DNA from: Comamonas koreensis
Lineage (GTDB): Bacteria; Pseudomonadota; Gammaproteobacteria; Burkholderiales; Burkholderiaceae_C
Direction of reading: 5' to 3'
Assembly (NCBI RefSeq): GCF_021026195.1
Contig: NZ_JAJNCT010000021.1
Span: forward strand, 251,712-315,711
Length of the DNA: 64,000 nt
The translations under genes and the position numbers were made by a program. The notes below the pieces were generated by a model that did not search any database, was not told the DNA's origin, and saw only the letters and a program-made list of their open reading frames with translations. Positions 39,070 to 49,000 of the stretch are shown here, one piece after another; position 1 is the first letter of the stretch, and the number at the start of each line of letters is the position of its first letter.

Positions 39070-41112
39070 GTGGAGCAACGGGCCGTATCGGTATTTGACA
39101 CCTGTCTGGAGCAGGCATTGCATGAGGCCGAGCCTTTGATGGCCGCCATGTGCAATGCTGCTTTGGCGTCTCTGGGTGCGCAGTTGTCGTCTTACAGCAA
39201 CGCTGAAGATCAACAATTGTTGCTGTACGCGCAATCTCAACTTGCCAGCAAGAAAGCGCAGCTACCGCTGGCCTATGCGCTGCGTTTGCGGCAGGCCGTC
39301 TTTTCCATTGCCGAGGGCAAACGTGAGGACTACCACGCGCAGATGGGCGGCCAGGGCCAGGCCGATGGTCTGCTCGAAGACCGCAATGCGCTACGCGCCC
39401 AGATCGAATGGGGCCGCATGCAGATCAATCTGCTGCAGCAGACCGAGCAGAGCCTGACGGGCCTGGAGCGCGTCTACCGGCCCTTGCGCAAGATTACCCG
39501 CTACTGGCGCAACGGCAACCCTTTGCACCACACCGTGTATCTCGACAGCCTGCAGGCCACCTTGAGCGATGTGGAGATTTCTGCAGACGCGACCGCGCTG
39601 TTTCTGCCGGACATGGTGGGCGTGATGGCCGACCACCTGCAGACCAGCTACCAGCGCATCATGACCTTGGCGATGAACAGCTATGCCGAGCTGCTGGCCA
39701 GGGCCGAACTCAAGCGCCGCGCTGCCAAGGACAACACCCGCAGTTTTGTGCAGCGGATCAAGACATTGTTCGATATCCCTGCGCATTGCCCCGTGGGCGC
39801 CGTCAGGGCCTACAAAACCTTGATCCCGGTGATGGAGCGCATGGCTGCCGATGACGGCTCGTTCTGGAGCGATACCGACCACCCCGCCCGCGTGCTGGTA
39901 CAAACCATTGTCGACAAGGCCACTGTGCTCAAGGAAGAGGGCCGCGCATTGTCCGACCCGCAGTTCCCGCAACTGGTGACCGAGACGGTCGAAACGCTGT
40001 CGGCCCTGGCCCAGCCCAGCGCGGCAGATTTTGCCCAGGCACTCAGCCGCTTTGGGGTGCGGCTCAAACCCCGGCTTTCGTCCGCCTTGCAGGATGTCGA
40101 TGACTCAGGCTATGCCAGCAGCATGCTGCTGGAGAGCCAGTGGGGCGCGTCAGGCCTGATCAGCATCAGCCCAGAATCCGACTGGGGGCAGCTGGCGCAG
40201 CTACAGGCCGAGCGCGAGGATGTGCCGCAGCCCGCACCTAGACCCAAGCCCGCCCCGGTGCAACATGCAAGGTCTGCCACGCCAAGTGACATGAGCTTGG
40301 CCCAGGCCGCGCCAGGCCAAAGCAATAGCGCGCCAACCAGCCTGGAGCAGATTGAGGCTGAAGTGATGCTGCGCCTAGCCACCAGCCTGCACAGCTTTGA
40401 TGTGGATCCGGCGCTGCTGGCCGCCTTGACGGGCGCCTGGCCCAAGGTGCTGCTGCAGGCGGCCGAGCGCTCGGGCCAGGATTCCTCGCATTACCGCGCC
40501 TACCAAGAGGCGGTGGACGACGTACTCGCGCTGGCAGGTGCCAACGCCAGTGCCAGCATGCACAGCGATGCGGACATGCTGATCCCCTCGCTGCTCACCC
40601 GACTCAAGTCCGGCCTGACGAGCATTGGCTGGATGCCCGAGCGCATTGCGCCGGTGCTGACGGCCGTGGCCCAGATGGCGCCCAGCGCGCTGGTCGAGCT
40701 GCAGATGGTGCAGGAAGAGGGCCGCCACGCCGTGCCTGCAGTCGCTGGCCCCTTGTCTGCCTCTGCCGCGCCCATCAGTCTGTCGCCTGCGCCGTCTCCA
40801 TCGGCCTGGGCACAGTTGCCCGATGCTGTCGATGCGATTGGCGAAGACGAGCCCGCGATCATCGTGACCGGCTCCATGCTGGATGCCCCCAGGCCCGACA
40901 GCGTGGGGCTCTGGATTGGTGGCAAGCGGCTGGAAGCGGGTGTCTGGCTGGAGTTTCTGGGCCAAGGCGGTGGCTGGGTGCCCAAGCAGCTGAGCTGGAC
41001 CAATGCGCGCGCGACCATGTTCCTGTTTGTGGCCAGCGGGGGCGCCAGCCAGTCGATCACGCGGCGCATGCTGGAGAAGCTGGCGCAGGAGCAGGCGGTA
41101 CGTCCGGTCTGA
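39070..41112 (+). CDS. DUF1631 family protein
   Basis: 680 residues of a large, mostly helical cytoplasmic protein family with no settled function. Family features: an N-terminal helical region (FDTCLEQALHEAEPLMAAMC), the conserved SDTDHPARVLVQTIVDKA segment around 270-290, a Pro/Ala-rich linker (about 380-420) and a C-terminal beta-rich segment (LGLW-type LWIGGKRLEAGVWLEFLG, then KQLSWTNARATMFLFV) whose pattern recalls PilZ-like c-di-GMP-binding modules. That resemblance is weak and is inference. GTG start at 39070 with GGAGAGG nearby. It follows ettA by 63 bases. Confidence 0.82.
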   Translation: MEQRAVSVFDTCLEQALHEAEPLMAAMCNAALASLGAQLSSYSNAEDQQLLLYAQSQLASKKAQLPLAYALRLRQAVFSIAEGKREDYHAQMGGQGQADGLLEDRNALRAQIEWGRMQINLLQQTEQSLTGLERVYRPLRKITRYWRNGNPLHHTVYLDSLQATLSDVEISADATALFLPDMVGVMADHLQTSYQRIMTLAMNSYAELLARAELKRRAAKDNTRSFVQRIKTLFDIPAHCPVGAVRAYKTLIPVMERMAADDGSFWSDTDHPARVLVQTIVDKATVLKEEGRALSDPQFPQLVTETVETLSALAQPSAADFAQALSRFGVRLKPRLSSALQDVDDSGYASSMLLESQWGASGLISISPESDWGQLAQLQAEREDVPQPAPRPKPAPVQHARSATPSDMSLAQAAPGQSNSAPTSLEQIEAEVMLRLATSLHSFDVDPALLAALTGAWPKVLLQAAERSGQDSSHYRAYQEAVDDVLALAGANASASMHSDADMLIPSLLTRLKSGLTSIGWMPERIAPVLTAVAQMAPSALVELQMVQEEGRHAVPAVAGPLSASAAPISLSPAPSPSAWAQLPDAVDAIGEDEPAIIVTGSMLDAPRPDSVGLWIGGKRLEAGVWLEFLGQGGGWVPKQLSWTNARATMFLFVASGGASQSITRRMLEKLAQEQAVRPV

Positions 41113-41282
41113 GCTCCGTAGGCGGGCCGAGCAAGGGTCTTAGCAGGTTCAGACCCTCTAGGCCATGGCACAATCTTGGGTTTTGGAGCAACACGCTCCA
41201 AGGCATGCAGCCACAACAAGGCAGCAGCCACCATAAGCCAACCGCCTGGATGTGCTCAGCGTCCAGGTGCCAAGGAGACACC

Positions 41283-42305
41283 ATGAGCCCATTCTCGCGC
41301 AGCCGCATTGCGGCCGCATGCCTGCCCTCGCGCCGCAACGTTCTGGCCGCCACCCTGCTGGGCGCGGCCGCACTGTTGCCACTGGCCTCGCAAGCCGCAG
41401 ATCCCAAGAAGTACCCCGAGCGCGCCGTGCGTGTGGTCGTAGGCTTTTCTGCCGGCGGCACCACCGACGTGGTGGCACGCATCATGGCCAAGGAACTGAC
41501 CGCCGAGTTGGGCCAGTCGTTTGTCGTGGACAACAAGCCAGGCGCTGGCAGCAATATCGCCACCGAGCAGGTCGCACGTGCCGAGAACGACGGCTACACC
41601 CTGCTGTTTGTCGCGGTGACCAGCGCCATCAACCAGACCCTCTACCCCAAGGTGCGCTTTGACCTGGAAAAGGACTTTGCGCCCGTCGCGCTGGGCGCTA
41701 AGGTGCCCAATGTGCTGGTTGTGAACCCCAGCGTGCCCGCCAACAATGTGCAAGAGCTGATCGCCTTTGCCAAGGCCAACCCCGACAAGGTGTCCTACGC
41801 GTCCTCGGGCAGCGGCACCTCGATCCACATGGCCGGTGAGCTGTTCAAGCTGCGCACGGGCCTCAAGACCCAGCACATTCCCTACAAGGGCAGCTCGCCG
41901 GCGCTCACCGACCTGATGGCCGGCCAGGTGCAGTTCATGTTTGACAACATGCCTTCGGCCTGGCCCCATGTGAAGGCCGGCAAGCTCAAGGCGCTGGCGG
42001 TGACCACCACCAAGCGCTCGCCCACCGCGCCCGATCTGCCCACGATGGAAGAGAGCGGCATCAAGCCTTTCGATGTTTCGTCCTGGTTTGGTCTGATTGC
42101 CCCGGCCGGTACGCCGCCTGAAGTGGTTGCAAAGCTCAATGCCGCGATGAACCGCGCCTTTGACAAGCCCCAGGTCAAGGAAGCCTATGAAAAGCTGGGC
42201 GCCGTGGCCGAGAAGAACACGCCCGAGCAGTTTGGCGCCTTCATCAAGTCCGAAGTGGCGGCCTGGGCACCAGTGGTCAAGTCCTCGGGCGCGACGGTGG
42301 ATTGA
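41283..42305 (+). CDS. Bug-family tripartite tricarboxylate transporter substrate-binding protein
   Basis: 340 residues. A signal peptide (RRNVLAATLLGAAALLPLASQAA) with an Arg pair just before the core suggests possible Tat export, though Sec is also possible. The mature protein starts YPERAVRVVVGFSAGGTTDV, followed by VDNKPGAGSNIATEQVARA and YASSGSGTSIHMAGELF, all signatures of the Bug (TctC-like) family that binds carboxylates in the periplasm. No TctA/TctB membrane genes are near, as is usual for the many orphan Bug genes of this family group. ATG 41283 has AAGGAGA upstream. A UUCG terminator follows. Confidence 0.92.
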   Translation: MSPFSRSRIAAACLPSRRNVLAATLLGAAALLPLASQAADPKKYPERAVRVVVGFSAGGTTDVVARIMAKELTAELGQSFVVDNKPGAGSNIATEQVARAENDGYTLLFVAVTSAINQTLYPKVRFDLEKDFAPVALGAKVPNVLVVNPSVPANNVQELIAFAKANPDKVSYASSGSGTSIHMAGELFKLRTGLKTQHIPYKGSSPALTDLMAGQVQFMFDNMPSAWPHVKAGKLKALAVTTTKRSPTAPDLPTMEESGIKPFDVSSWFGLIAPAGTPPEVVAKLNAAMNRAFDKPQVKEAYEKLGAVAEKNTPEQFGAFIKSEVAAWAPVVKSSGATVD

Positions 42306-42329
42306 GGCTGGCCCCATTCCATTCCGCAC

Positions 42330-42352
42330 AGGCAGCTTCGGCTGCCTTTTTT
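42330..42352 (+). terminator. Rho-independent terminator with UUCG tetraloop
   Basis: AGGCAGC, loop TTCG, GCTGCCT, then a T run to 42352. It separates the Bug gene from recC. Confidence 0.93.
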
Positions 42353-42440
42353 ATCGGCCTCACCGACCTTTGCAATCGCGGTGGGCTGGGCCTGCGTTAC
42401 AGTCCCAAGCTGGCACAGCCCGACCGATCTTTCCCCTCTG

Positions 42441-45400
42441 ATGCAATCCTCCCCCGTCCCAGCGATGACCCCCGGCCTGATGGTGATACACAGCAACCAT
42501 CCGGAGGCTTTGCGTGACCTGGTCGTGGCCTGGATGCAGCGCTACCCGCTCAGGCCCCTGGAGAGCGAGACAATTCTTGTGCAAAGCAATGGCATTGCGC
42601 AGTGGCTCAAGCTCTCGATGGCGCAGCCGGTGGCAGAGGGCGGCTGCGGCATTACCGCGGCGGTCGATGTGCAGCTGCCTGCGCAGTTTCTGTGGCAAGC
42701 CTACCGGGCGGTACTGGGCAAGCACGAGGTGCCCGAGGTATCGCCATTGGACAAGCAACCGCTGACCTGGCGGCTGATGCGGCTCTTGCCTGACTTGCTG
42801 GCCCAACCTGCCTTTGCCGCATTGCAACGCTTTTTGGCGGAGGACCATGACCAGCGCCGGCGCTACCAACTGGCCGAGCGCATTGCCGATTTGTTTGACC
42901 AGTACCAGGTCTACCGCGCCGACTGGCTGCGCGACTGGGCCGAGGGCCGCGACCAACTGCGCAGTGCGCGCGGCGATGTGCAGCCGCTGGACGAAGAACA
43001 GCGCTGGCAGGCACAGCTGTGGCGGGCGCTGCTGGACGATGTGGGCGCCGCCGGCATGGAGACCAGCCGCGCCGCCGTGCACCAGCGTTTTGTGCAGTTC
43101 TGGCAAGCGCCGCAAGCCAGCAGCCCCGGCCTGCCGCGCCGCGTGGTGGTGTTCGGCATCTCGTCGATGCCGGCACAGACCTTGCAGGCGTTGGCCGCCA
43201 TGTCGCGCAGCTGCCAGGTGCTGCTGTGCGTGCACAACCCTTGCCGCCACCACTGGTCGGACATCGTCGCCGACAAGGATTTGCTGCGCCACCAGTACCG
43301 GCGCCAACAGCGCAAGGGCAGCATGCAGGGGCTCATCCATGACGACGACCTGCACCAGCATGCCCACCCGCTGCTGGCCGCCTGGGGCAAGCAGGGGCGC
43401 GACTACATCCACCTGATTGACGAATTCGACCAGCCGGACCAGTACGCCTCATTGCTGAGCCCGGTCAATGGCGGACGCATTGACCTGTTTGGCGAGGCCG
43501 AGCCCAGCCACATGCTGGCCCAGTTGCAGGACGACATTCTGGACCTGCGGCCGCTGGCCGAAAGCCGCGCGCTATGGCCGGCGGTGGACCCGGCGCAGGA
43601 TGGCTCCATCCGCTTCCAGACCGCGCACAGCCCGCAGCGCGAGGTGGAGGTGCTGCATGACCAGCTACTCGCCCGCCTGGGCGCCGACCCCAGCCTGCGG
43701 CCGCGCGACATCATCGTCATGGTGCCCGATATCCAGGTCTATGCACCGCACATCGATGCGGTGTTTGGCCGTATCGCGCGCAGCGATGCGCGCTTTATCC
43801 CGTATTCGCTGGCCGACCAGAGCCAGCGCGGGCGCGAGCCCATGCTCGTGGCACTGGAGCATGTGCTGGCCATGCCCGAAAGCCGCTTTGCCGTCAGCGA
43901 GGTGCTCGATCTGCTGGCCGTTGATGCCCTGCGCCAGCGTTTTGGCATTGACCCGGATGATCTCGCTTTGCTGCACCGCTGGATTGAAGGTGCCGGGGTG
44001 CGCTGGGGCCTGGACGCTGCGCAGCGCGCCCGCATTGGCCTGGCGCAAGCGGGGGAGACCAACAGCTGGCGCTTTGGCCTGCGTCGCATGATGCTGGGTT
44101 TTGCCGTTGGGCGCGGCGAGGCACTGGAGGACATCCAGCCCTACGACGAAATTGGTGGCCTCGATGCCGCTGCGCTGGGCGGCCTCGCAGCCTTGCTGCG
44201 CGCGCTGGAGGCGGCCTGCGATCTGCTGGCCGACGAGGTGGCGCCCCGCACCTGGGTGGAACGCGCCCGCGAGGTGCTCGCCTTGCTGTTTGACCCCCAG
44301 CAAGAACATGAAAAGCTGTTGCAGATGCAGCTGATCCAGGGCCTGGAGCGCTGGCTGGGCCAGTGCGAGGCGGCAGCCTTTGACGAGGCCTTGCCGCTGT
44401 CGGTCGCGCGTGAGGCCTGGCTGGCCGGCATGGATGCCAGCAGCCTGAACCAGCGTTTTATGGCAGGGGCAGTGAGCTTTTGCAGCCTGATGCCCATGCG
44501 CGCGATTCCGTTTCGCATGGTTTGCCTTTTGGGCATGAATGACGGCGCCTACCCGCGCCCGGTGTCGGTGCTGGATTTTGACCTGATGCGCCAGCAGTAC
44601 CGGCCCGGCGACCGCTCGCGCCGCGATGACGACCGCTACCTGCTGCTGGAGGCTGTATTGTCGGCGCGCGAGCAGCTCTACATCAGCTGGGTGGGGCGCA
44701 GCATCCGCGACAGCACGGCCAGGCCGCCTTCGGTGCTGGTCGGCCAGCTACGCGACCATCTGGCACAGGGCTGGCAGTTGGCCGGTGCCCCTGCTGGCCT
44801 GGCAGGCCCCGCCGCTGGCGAAGCGCTGCTGCGCGCGTTGACGCAGGAGCACCCGCTGCAGCCCTTCAGCCCGCGTTACTTCGCGCAGCCATCGTCGCAG
44901 GCGGGCAGCGATGGCCTCTACACCTATGCGCAGGAATGGCATGGCGTGCATGGCGATGGCTTGCAGACCGAGTCGAGCGAAGACGCACTGGAGGCCTTGC
45001 CCGAGATGGGGCTGGAAGCAGCGCTGAACCTGCGCCAACTGCAGGACTTTGCGCAAAAACCGGTGACTGCCTTCTTCCGCCAGCGCCTGCGTGTGTATTT
45101 TGAGGACGAGGACCTGACCGGCCAGGACGAAGAGATGTTTGCGCCCGATGGCCTGCAGGCCTGGGCCTTGCAGGCCAGCTTGCTGAACGCCTTGGAGCCC
45201 TGGGTGCGCGACAACCCCCAGGCCGCAGCCGATGCGCCCCGCCTGCGTGCGCAGCTGGATGCTGCCGCCCAGCGGCTGCGGCTGGAAGGGCGTTTGCCGC
45301 TGCGTGCCTTTGCCGATTGCGCGCTGGAGCCCGCCTGCGATGCCGCCCAGCGTGCCTTGCAGGTCTATGCGGCGGCACTGCGCTACTGGCCGCAAGCCGG

Positions 45401-46028
45401 CAGCGATGCGCTGGAGCTGCGCTACAGCGATGCTGCAGAGGGCCCGGCCGTGGCCGACTGGCTGCGCGGCCTGCGCTGGGCCGATGCCGGCCAGCAGCAT
45501 GCCGCCAAGATCAGCCTGTCCGCCGGCCGCTTGCATGCTGGCGAGCAACTGCGCTATGACCGCCTGGTGCGGGCTTGGGTCGAGCACCTGGCATGGCACA
45601 ACGCGGGCCAGGCGCTGACGACGGTGGTCTGCACCGAATCGGGCATTGCGGTGTTCCCCGCGCTGGCTGCAGGCGCTGCGCAAGCGGCCTGGCGCCAGTT
45701 GCTGGCGCTGTGGCAGCAAGGCATGCGCGCGCCCTTGCCGGCCGCTGTGCGCACCTCCATCGCCAGCCTGTCGCCCACGGCATCGGCCGGCCAACTGGCC
45801 ACGCTGTATGACGACAGCTACCGGGGCACCGGTGAGCTGCAGCGCTCGGCCGAGCTGGCCCGGGTGTTTCCGGATTTTGATGCGCTGCTGGCCGCCGGTC
45901 TGCTGGATGTGGCCCAGCAGCTGTACGGCGACATGCTCGCCCATGTGCAATTGGTCAATGGTCAGCATCCGCAGGCGCTGGCGCGCTTTGCGGAGGGAGA
46001 TGCGGGCGACGGGGAGGGGCCGCGATGA
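42441..46028 (+). CDS. recC: Exodeoxyribonuclease V subunit gamma (RecC)
   Basis: 1195 residues. RecC is the scaffold of the RecBCD helicase-nuclease; it splits the duplex and recognises Chi. The N-terminal helicase-like domain lacks a functional Walker A, as expected: HSNHPEALRDLVVAWMQRYP, ETILVQSNGIAQWLKLSMAQ, FGISSMPAQTLQALAAM. Later landmarks are DIIVMVPDIQVYAPHIDAVF, the MRAIPFRMVCLLGMNDGAYP and DDRYLLLEAVLSAREQLYIS blocks. ATG 42441 is chosen, but ATGs at 42465 and 42480 are also possible and no start has a clear ribosome site. Its stop overlaps the recB start (ATGA). Chi specificity cannot be predicted from this. Confidence 0.95.
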   Translation: MQSSPVPAMTPGLMVIHSNHPEALRDLVVAWMQRYPLRPLESETILVQSNGIAQWLKLSMAQPVAEGGCGITAAVDVQLPAQFLWQAYRAVLGKHEVPEVSPLDKQPLTWRLMRLLPDLLAQPAFAALQRFLAEDHDQRRRYQLAERIADLFDQYQVYRADWLRDWAEGRDQLRSARGDVQPLDEEQRWQAQLWRALLDDVGAAGMETSRAAVHQRFVQFWQAPQASSPGLPRRVVVFGISSMPAQTLQALAAMSRSCQVLLCVHNPCRHHWSDIVADKDLLRHQYRRQQRKGSMQGLIHDDDLHQHAHPLLAAWGKQGRDYIHLIDEFDQPDQYASLLSPVNGGRIDLFGEAEPSHMLAQLQDDILDLRPLAESRALWPAVDPAQDGSIRFQTAHSPQREVEVLHDQLLARLGADPSLRPRDIIVMVPDIQVYAPHIDAVFGRIARSDARFIPYSLADQSQRGREPMLVALEHVLAMPESRFAVSEVLDLLAVDALRQRFGIDPDDLALLHRWIEGAGVRWGLDAAQRARIGLAQAGETNSWRFGLRRMMLGFAVGRGEALEDIQPYDEIGGLDAAALGGLAALLRALEAACDLLADEVAPRTWVERAREVLALLFDPQQEHEKLLQMQLIQGLERWLGQCEAAAFDEALPLSVAREAWLAGMDASSLNQRFMAGAVSFCSLMPMRAIPFRMVCLLGMNDGAYPRPVSVLDFDLMRQQYRPGDRSRRDDDRYLLLEAVLSAREQLYISWVGRSIRDSTARPPSVLVGQLRDHLAQGWQLAGAPAGLAGPAAGEALLRALTQEHPLQPFSPRYFAQPSSQAGSDGLYTYAQEWHGVHGDGLQTESSEDALEALPEMGLEAALNLRQLQDFAQKPVTAFFRQRLRVYFEDEDLTGQDEEMFAPDGLQAWALQASLLNALEPWVRDNPQAAADAPRLRAQLDAAAQRLRLEGRLPLRAFADCALEPACDAAQRALQVYAAALRYWPQAGSDALELRYSDAAEGPAVADWLRGLRWADAGQQHAAKISLSAGRLHAGEQLRYDRLVRAWVEHLAWHNAGQALTTVVCTESGIAVFPALAAGAAQAAWRQLLALWQQGMRAPLPAAVRTSIASLSPTASAGQLATLYDDSYRGTGELQRSAELARVFPDFDALLAAGLLDVAQQLYGDMLAHVQLVNGQHPQALARFAEGDAGDGEGPR

Positions 46029-49000
46029 GCGCGATGCCAAGCGATACCACCTTGCCTTTGGAGCCGCTGCGTTTTCCGCTCTGGGGCAGCCGCTTGATCG
46101 AGGCCAGTGCCGGCACCGGCAAAACCTATACGATCGCCGCGCTCTACCTGCGGCTGGTGCTGCAGCATGGCGGCGAGCAGGCCTTTGGCCGGCCGCTGGC
46201 GCCGCCCGATATCCTGGTGGTGACCTTTACCGATGCCGCCACCCAAGAGCTGCGCGACCGCATTCGCCACCGCCTGTCCGAAGCCGCCCAGCTGTTTGCA
46301 CTGAACCAGGAAGACGCCGGTAGCGAAGCGGCAGCGGACCCCTTGCTGCTGGCACTGCGCGCCGATTACCCTGCCAGCCGCTGGCCCGCCTGTGCCCGTT
46401 TGCTGCACGAGGCCGCCAACTGGATGGACGAGGCGGCGGTATCCACCATCCACAGCTGGTGCTACCGCATGCTGCGCGAGCATGCGTTTGACAGCGGAAG
46501 CCTGTTCCAGCAAAGCCTCATCACCGACCAGAGCGAGTTGCTGACCCAGGTGGTGCAGGACTACTGGCGTCGCCAGTTTTACGACCTGCCCGCCACCTCG
46601 CTGCGCAGCCTGCTGCAAGTCGTTGCCACGCCGCAGGCCTTGCAAGAGGCTATCAATCCCATGCTCAGCCGCCAGGATGCCGACTGGCGCTATGAGGGTG
46701 AGGCACTGGCGCATGCCGACCAGGTCGAGCTCGCAGCCTTGCTGGCCCAGGCCAGCGAGGCCGCCGCACGCCATAGCGCGCTGGAAAACGCCGCGCGCCA
46801 ATTGTGGCAGCAGCACCGGGCCGAGCTGGAGCAGCTGCTCATCGCGCTGGTGCCGGGCCTCAGCGGCACGACCTATCCCAAAAAGGACGAGCCGGGTGTG
46901 TTTGAGGCCTGGTTGGCCGCGATGGCGGACTGGAGCGCCGGCGAGCCAGCCCCCGCCAAGATACGGGCCTTCAGCCAATCGGGCATCAAGGCCAAAAAGG
47001 GCGTGACCGTGCCCGCGCATGCGGCCTTTGCCGCCATCGACGCCTGGCTGGAGGCCGTGGCGCAAGACGCAGCGTCGGCCACGCCACTCAAACCCCTGCT
47101 GCTGCGCCATGCGATTGCCCATGTGCAGCGCGCGCTGGAGGCAGAAAAGCAGCGCCGCGCTGAACTGGGCTTTGACGACCTGCTGCAGCGCCTGGATGCC
47201 GCCTTGCATGCGCCTGGCGGTGAAGCGCTGGCGCAGCGCATCCGCAGCCAGTTTCCGGTGGCGATGATCGACGAGTTCCAGGACACCGATCCGCTGCAGT
47301 ACCGCATCTTTGAACGCATCTACCGCATTGAATGCAACGAGCCGGCGCAGGGCCTGTTCATGATTGGTGACCCCAAGCAGGCCATTTACGCGTTTCGCGG
47401 TGCCGATATCTACACCTACCTGCGTGCCCGTGCTGCCACCCAAGGGCGCCATTACTCGCTGGGCACCAACTACCGCTCCACGCAGGCGGTGGTGCAGGCC
47501 ATCAACCACTGCTTTGTGCATGCCGAAGGCCATCCCCGCGCGGCCTTCCGCTTCCGCCAGGATGCGCAGCACAATCCCGTGCCCTTTGTGGCCGTTGATG
47601 CCAACGGCCGCCGCGACGCACTCTTTTTGCAGGGCGAGGCCATGCCGGCGATGACCTTGTGGACTATGGAGGCCGGCACGCAAGCGCAGGCCGATGGCAT
47701 CGACGAGCAGGGCGATGCTGCGGCATCGGGCAAGAGCGCGCGCACCGGCGTGGCCGAATCGGCCTACCGACAGCGCATGGCGCAGTCGGCGGCCAGCCAG
47801 ATCACCGCCTGGCTCAATGCGGCCCGGGCCGGGCAGGCCGGTTTTGGCCCAGCGCCCGATGCCTTGGGCCGGCCGCTGCGCCCGGCCGATATTGCCATCC
47901 TGGTGCGGGGCCGGGCCGAGGCCGAGCTGGTGCGCAATGCGCTCAAGGAGCGGGGCCTGGCCAGCGTCTACCTGTCGGACCGCGATTCGGTGTTCCAGAC
48001 CGCCGAGGCCGCCGACATGCTGCGCTGGCTGCGCGCCGTCAATGCGCCGGGCCATGACGGCCTGCTGCGTGCGGCGCTGGCCACCGCATCGATGGACTGG
48101 TCCTGGCAGGACCTGGAGCGGCTCAACCACGATGAGCAGCATTGGGAGCAGCTGGCGCTGCGCAGCCGCGTGCTGCAGCAGCTGTGGCAGAAAAAGGGCG
48201 TGCTGCCCATGCTGCGCCAGTGGCTGCTGGATTTTGACCTGCCCGCGCGCTGGCTGGCCCAGCCGGGCGGCGAGCGGCGCCTGACCAATGTGCTGCACCT
48301 GGCCGAATGGCTGCAGCGCGCATCGACCGAGGTGGAGGGCGCGCAGGCGCTGATCCGCCGCCTGGCCGAGCAGATGGACAGCCCCGAGGGCGAGGAAGAA
48401 ATCCTGCGCCTGGAAAGCGATGCCGACCTGATCAAGGTGGTCACCATCCACAAGTCCAAGGGCCTGGAATATCCGCTGGTGCTGCTGCCCTTCATCAGCA
48501 GCTGGCGCGATTTTGACGGCAAGAGCCGGGGCTATGCGCAGTACCACGATGCCGCATCGGGCGGCCTGGTGGTGGAGCTGAACAACAAGCACCAGGATGC
48601 CGTCAGCGCCCACAACGATGAGCGCCTGAGCGAAGACATGCGCCTGCTCTATGTGGCGCTGACACGGGCGCAGTACGCGCTGTGGTTGGGTGTGGCGCCG
48701 CTGGCCAAGGGCATGAGCCGCGCGGGCAGCCTGGAGAAAAGCGCCGTCGGCTACCTGCTGGCCGGCGGGCAAAAGCTGCCCGATCTGGGCTTGCACGCCT
48801 ACTTGCAGGACTTTGCCAGCCAATGCCCGCAGATGGCGGTGGAACCGGTGCCCGAGGTCAGCCCGCAGCGCTACCAGCCCGAGCGGCCGCCCGCCGTCTA
48901 CCCGGCGCGCCAGCCACGCCGGCAGGCCGATGAGCACTGGTGGATCGCCAGCTTCTCGGCGCTGACCGAGCGGCTGGGCTATGCCGCCCCTTCGCCAAGC

